Assembly (NCBI GenBank): GCA_900321365.1 | Contig: ONVT01000030.1 | Location: 1-6,606 of the forward strand | Reading direction: 5' to 3' | From: an uncultured Eubacteriales bacterium | Lineage (GTDB): Bacteria; Bacillota_A; Clostridia; Lachnospirales; Lachnospiraceae | Length of the DNA stretch: 6,606 nucleotides | Part shown: piece after piece, positions 5,529 through 6,606 of the stretch | How the letters are laid out: every line of letters begins with the position of its first letter | Numbering within the stretch: the stretch's first letter is position 1 | Program-made: the position numbers and the translations under genes | Notes under the pieces: generated by a model | What the model saw: only the letters and a program-made list of their open reading frames with translations | What the model was told of the DNA's origin: nothing | The model's database searches: none

Positions 5529-6605
5529 TTAGAAATTGATTGCCTTGGAAATAATCTTTTTCCTTTCATCTTCAGAATTCCGGTTGAAATAGTAGATGTT
5601 CCGGGTCGTCGCGATGTCGGTATGCCCCATCTGTGACATGATCAGCTTTTCATCAACCTGATTGCTCAGGAGAACGCTTGCATAAGTCTTGCGGATCTTG
5701 TGCGTGCTGCGTTCCGGAATACCGACCTTCTTGCAGGATCTGTGTAGCCAGTGATTGAAGCGTGTCCCACGGATCCGGCGGCCATTCTTGTCCATGAACA
5801 GATACTCTCCAAAGGGATTGAGTGCGCGGATCGCTTTCAGGGTCTTTTCTGCTCCTTCCGGAAGGATGATCGTTCGTTCGCCGGCATCGGTCTTTGCATG
5901 ATCAACAACGTCACAGATCTTTTTTCCGGTTTCCGGATCAAGAAAGTATTCTTCTGTGGCAGTGATCCTGATGGTACCGTTCTTAACACTCTCACGTTTC
6001 AGAGCAGCAAGTTCACCAACCCGCATTCCAGTCTGGAACATCAGAATCAATCCAAGTCCTCTAATATCCTGCTCATCCCAGAAATAGTCGATCAGTACCT
6101 GAGCTTCGGAGTCACTGAACACCTCTGTCTCATCATCCGGTTTCGGCTTACGGACAAACAACCTGTCACTCAGTACAAGATCAAAAAAGAATGTGCCTGC
6201 GGAAAAGTCGGTATAGCCTTCTTCCTTGGCATACAACAGCGCGCCCTTCAGAAGAATCTGCATTTGCTTGTAAGCCTTTTTGGTCAGGCCCATATCTACT
6301 ATTGCGTCCTTGATGAACCTTCTCAGGTCACTGTCTGTGATACTGGTGATGGGTAGCCTGTTAAAATCATCATTTCGGTCAATAAAGAAACGCCTATGAT
6401 CCGTGATGTATTTGGCATAACTGGCCGGAGTGATCTCTTTGTGCCGGAACTTTTCATCGAGCCATTCCTTGCAAATCATAGGAAACGTGATTGCCTGGTC
6501 AGCCTCCAACTTCCGATAATGCTCTATAAGCCTGTTCTGGAGCTGCTCAATAGAGGGACATGCGATAGTTTTGCGTTTTCCGGAACTGTCGTATATGTTT
6601 GTAAC
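5529..6605 (-). CDS. Tyrosine recombinase / phage-type integrase, N-terminus outside the window
   Basis: This is a site-specific recombinase that would integrate and excise a mobile element through a covalent tyrosine-DNA intermediate. 358 residues are visible. The stop is at 5529-5531 and the frame stays open to the right edge, so the N-terminus is missing. Counting from the first visible codon, about 33-140 are a core-binding SAM-like helical domain (FPMICKEWLDEKF, then SYAKYITDHRRFF). The catalytic domain (about 160-358) has R195 in TGMRVGEL, probable K238 in KTDAGERT, H302 and R305 in HKIRKTYAS, H328 in MGHTDIATT and nucleophile Y338 in NIYYF. H328 to Y338 is 10 residues, as in Tn916-type integrases. 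All catalytic residues are present, so it is probably active. A TTG at 6507-6509 is an unlikely start: it has no good ribosome site, and the 32 codons upstream look coding. G+C is lower than in the left-hand genes. The gene converges on tRNA-Trp, as expected for an element inserted there; prophage, ICE or island cannot be told apart here. Confidence 0.92.
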   Translation of the reverse strand, partial: VTNIYDSSGKRKTIACPSIEQLQNRLIEHYRKLEADQAITFPMICKEWLDEKFRHKEITPASYAKYITDHRRFFIDRNDDFNRLPITSITDSDLRRFIKDAIVDMGLTKKAYKQMQILLKGALLYAKEEGYTDFSAGTFFFDLVLSDRLFVRKPKPDDETEVFSDSEAQVLIDYFWDEQDIRGLGLILMFQTGMRVGELAALKRESVKNGTIRITATEEYFLDPETGKKICDVVDHAKTDAGERTIILPEGAEKTLKAIRALNPFGEYLFMDKNGRRIRGTRFNHWLHRSCKKVGIPERSTHKIRKTYASVLLSNQVDEKLIMSQMGHTDIATTRNIYYFNRNSEDERKKIISKAINF

Positions 6606-6606
6606 C

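Noticed and set aside
5751..6356. Plus-strand frame of 201 codons opposite the integrase
   Set aside because: The minus strand carries all integrase catalytic motifs over this stretch; the plus-strand product shows no family features.
1..6606. CRISPR array, insertion sequence, riboswitch or toxin-antitoxin pair
   Set aside because: No regularly spaced repeats, transposase motifs, terminal inverted repeats, conserved aptamer layout or small overlapping gene pairs were seen.

Overview
The window looks like part of a chromosome from a GC-rich Clostridia species, most likely Lachnospiraceae. This is inferred from the ClpC and RadA sequences and from a small protein gene between them that I associate with Lachnospiraceae. 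The left 5.2 kb is ordinary core genome: dense, all on the plus strand, and about 60% G+C in the lines I counted. The right 1.2 kb is less GC-rich and looks like the edge of an integrated mobile element.

Layout. (1) 2-418: the C-terminal end of an unrecognised protein with a long charged helix; its start lies outside the window. (2) 473-3034: clpC, a complete Hsp100 unfoldase of 853 aa with two AAA+ modules, a UVR/M-domain and a ClpP-docking LGF loop. (3) 3039-3452: a 137-aa beta-rich protein, translationally coupled to clpC. (4) 3453-3703: an intergenic region with a perfect 7-bp inverted repeat, a likely terminator hairpin and a possible radA promoter. (5) 3704-5161: radA, a complete 485-aa branch-migration helicase for recombinational repair. 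(6) 5242-5413: a near-consensus promoter, tRNA-Trp(CCA), and a strong hairpin terminator. (7) 5529-6605, minus strand: a tyrosine recombinase/integrase, complete at its C-terminus but running off the right edge at its N-terminus.

How the parts fit. ClpC (with ClpP, not in the window) handles regulated proteolysis and RadA handles homologous recombination; both are housekeeping stress functions. The terminator between them suggests separate transcription units. clpC is not in the ctsR-mcsA-mcsB-clpC operon known from Bacillus, and I see no CtsR operator before it. An integrase converging on a tRNA gene, together with the drop in G+C, is the usual arrangement of an integrative element or prophage that used the tRNA 3' end as its attachment site. 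The rest of the element, and any second att copy, would lie to the right of the window.

I found no clearly new system. The points most worth following are the tRNA-Trp/integrase junction, the uncharacterised small protein between clpC and radA, and a roughly 35-residue basic insertion in the ClpC N-domain.
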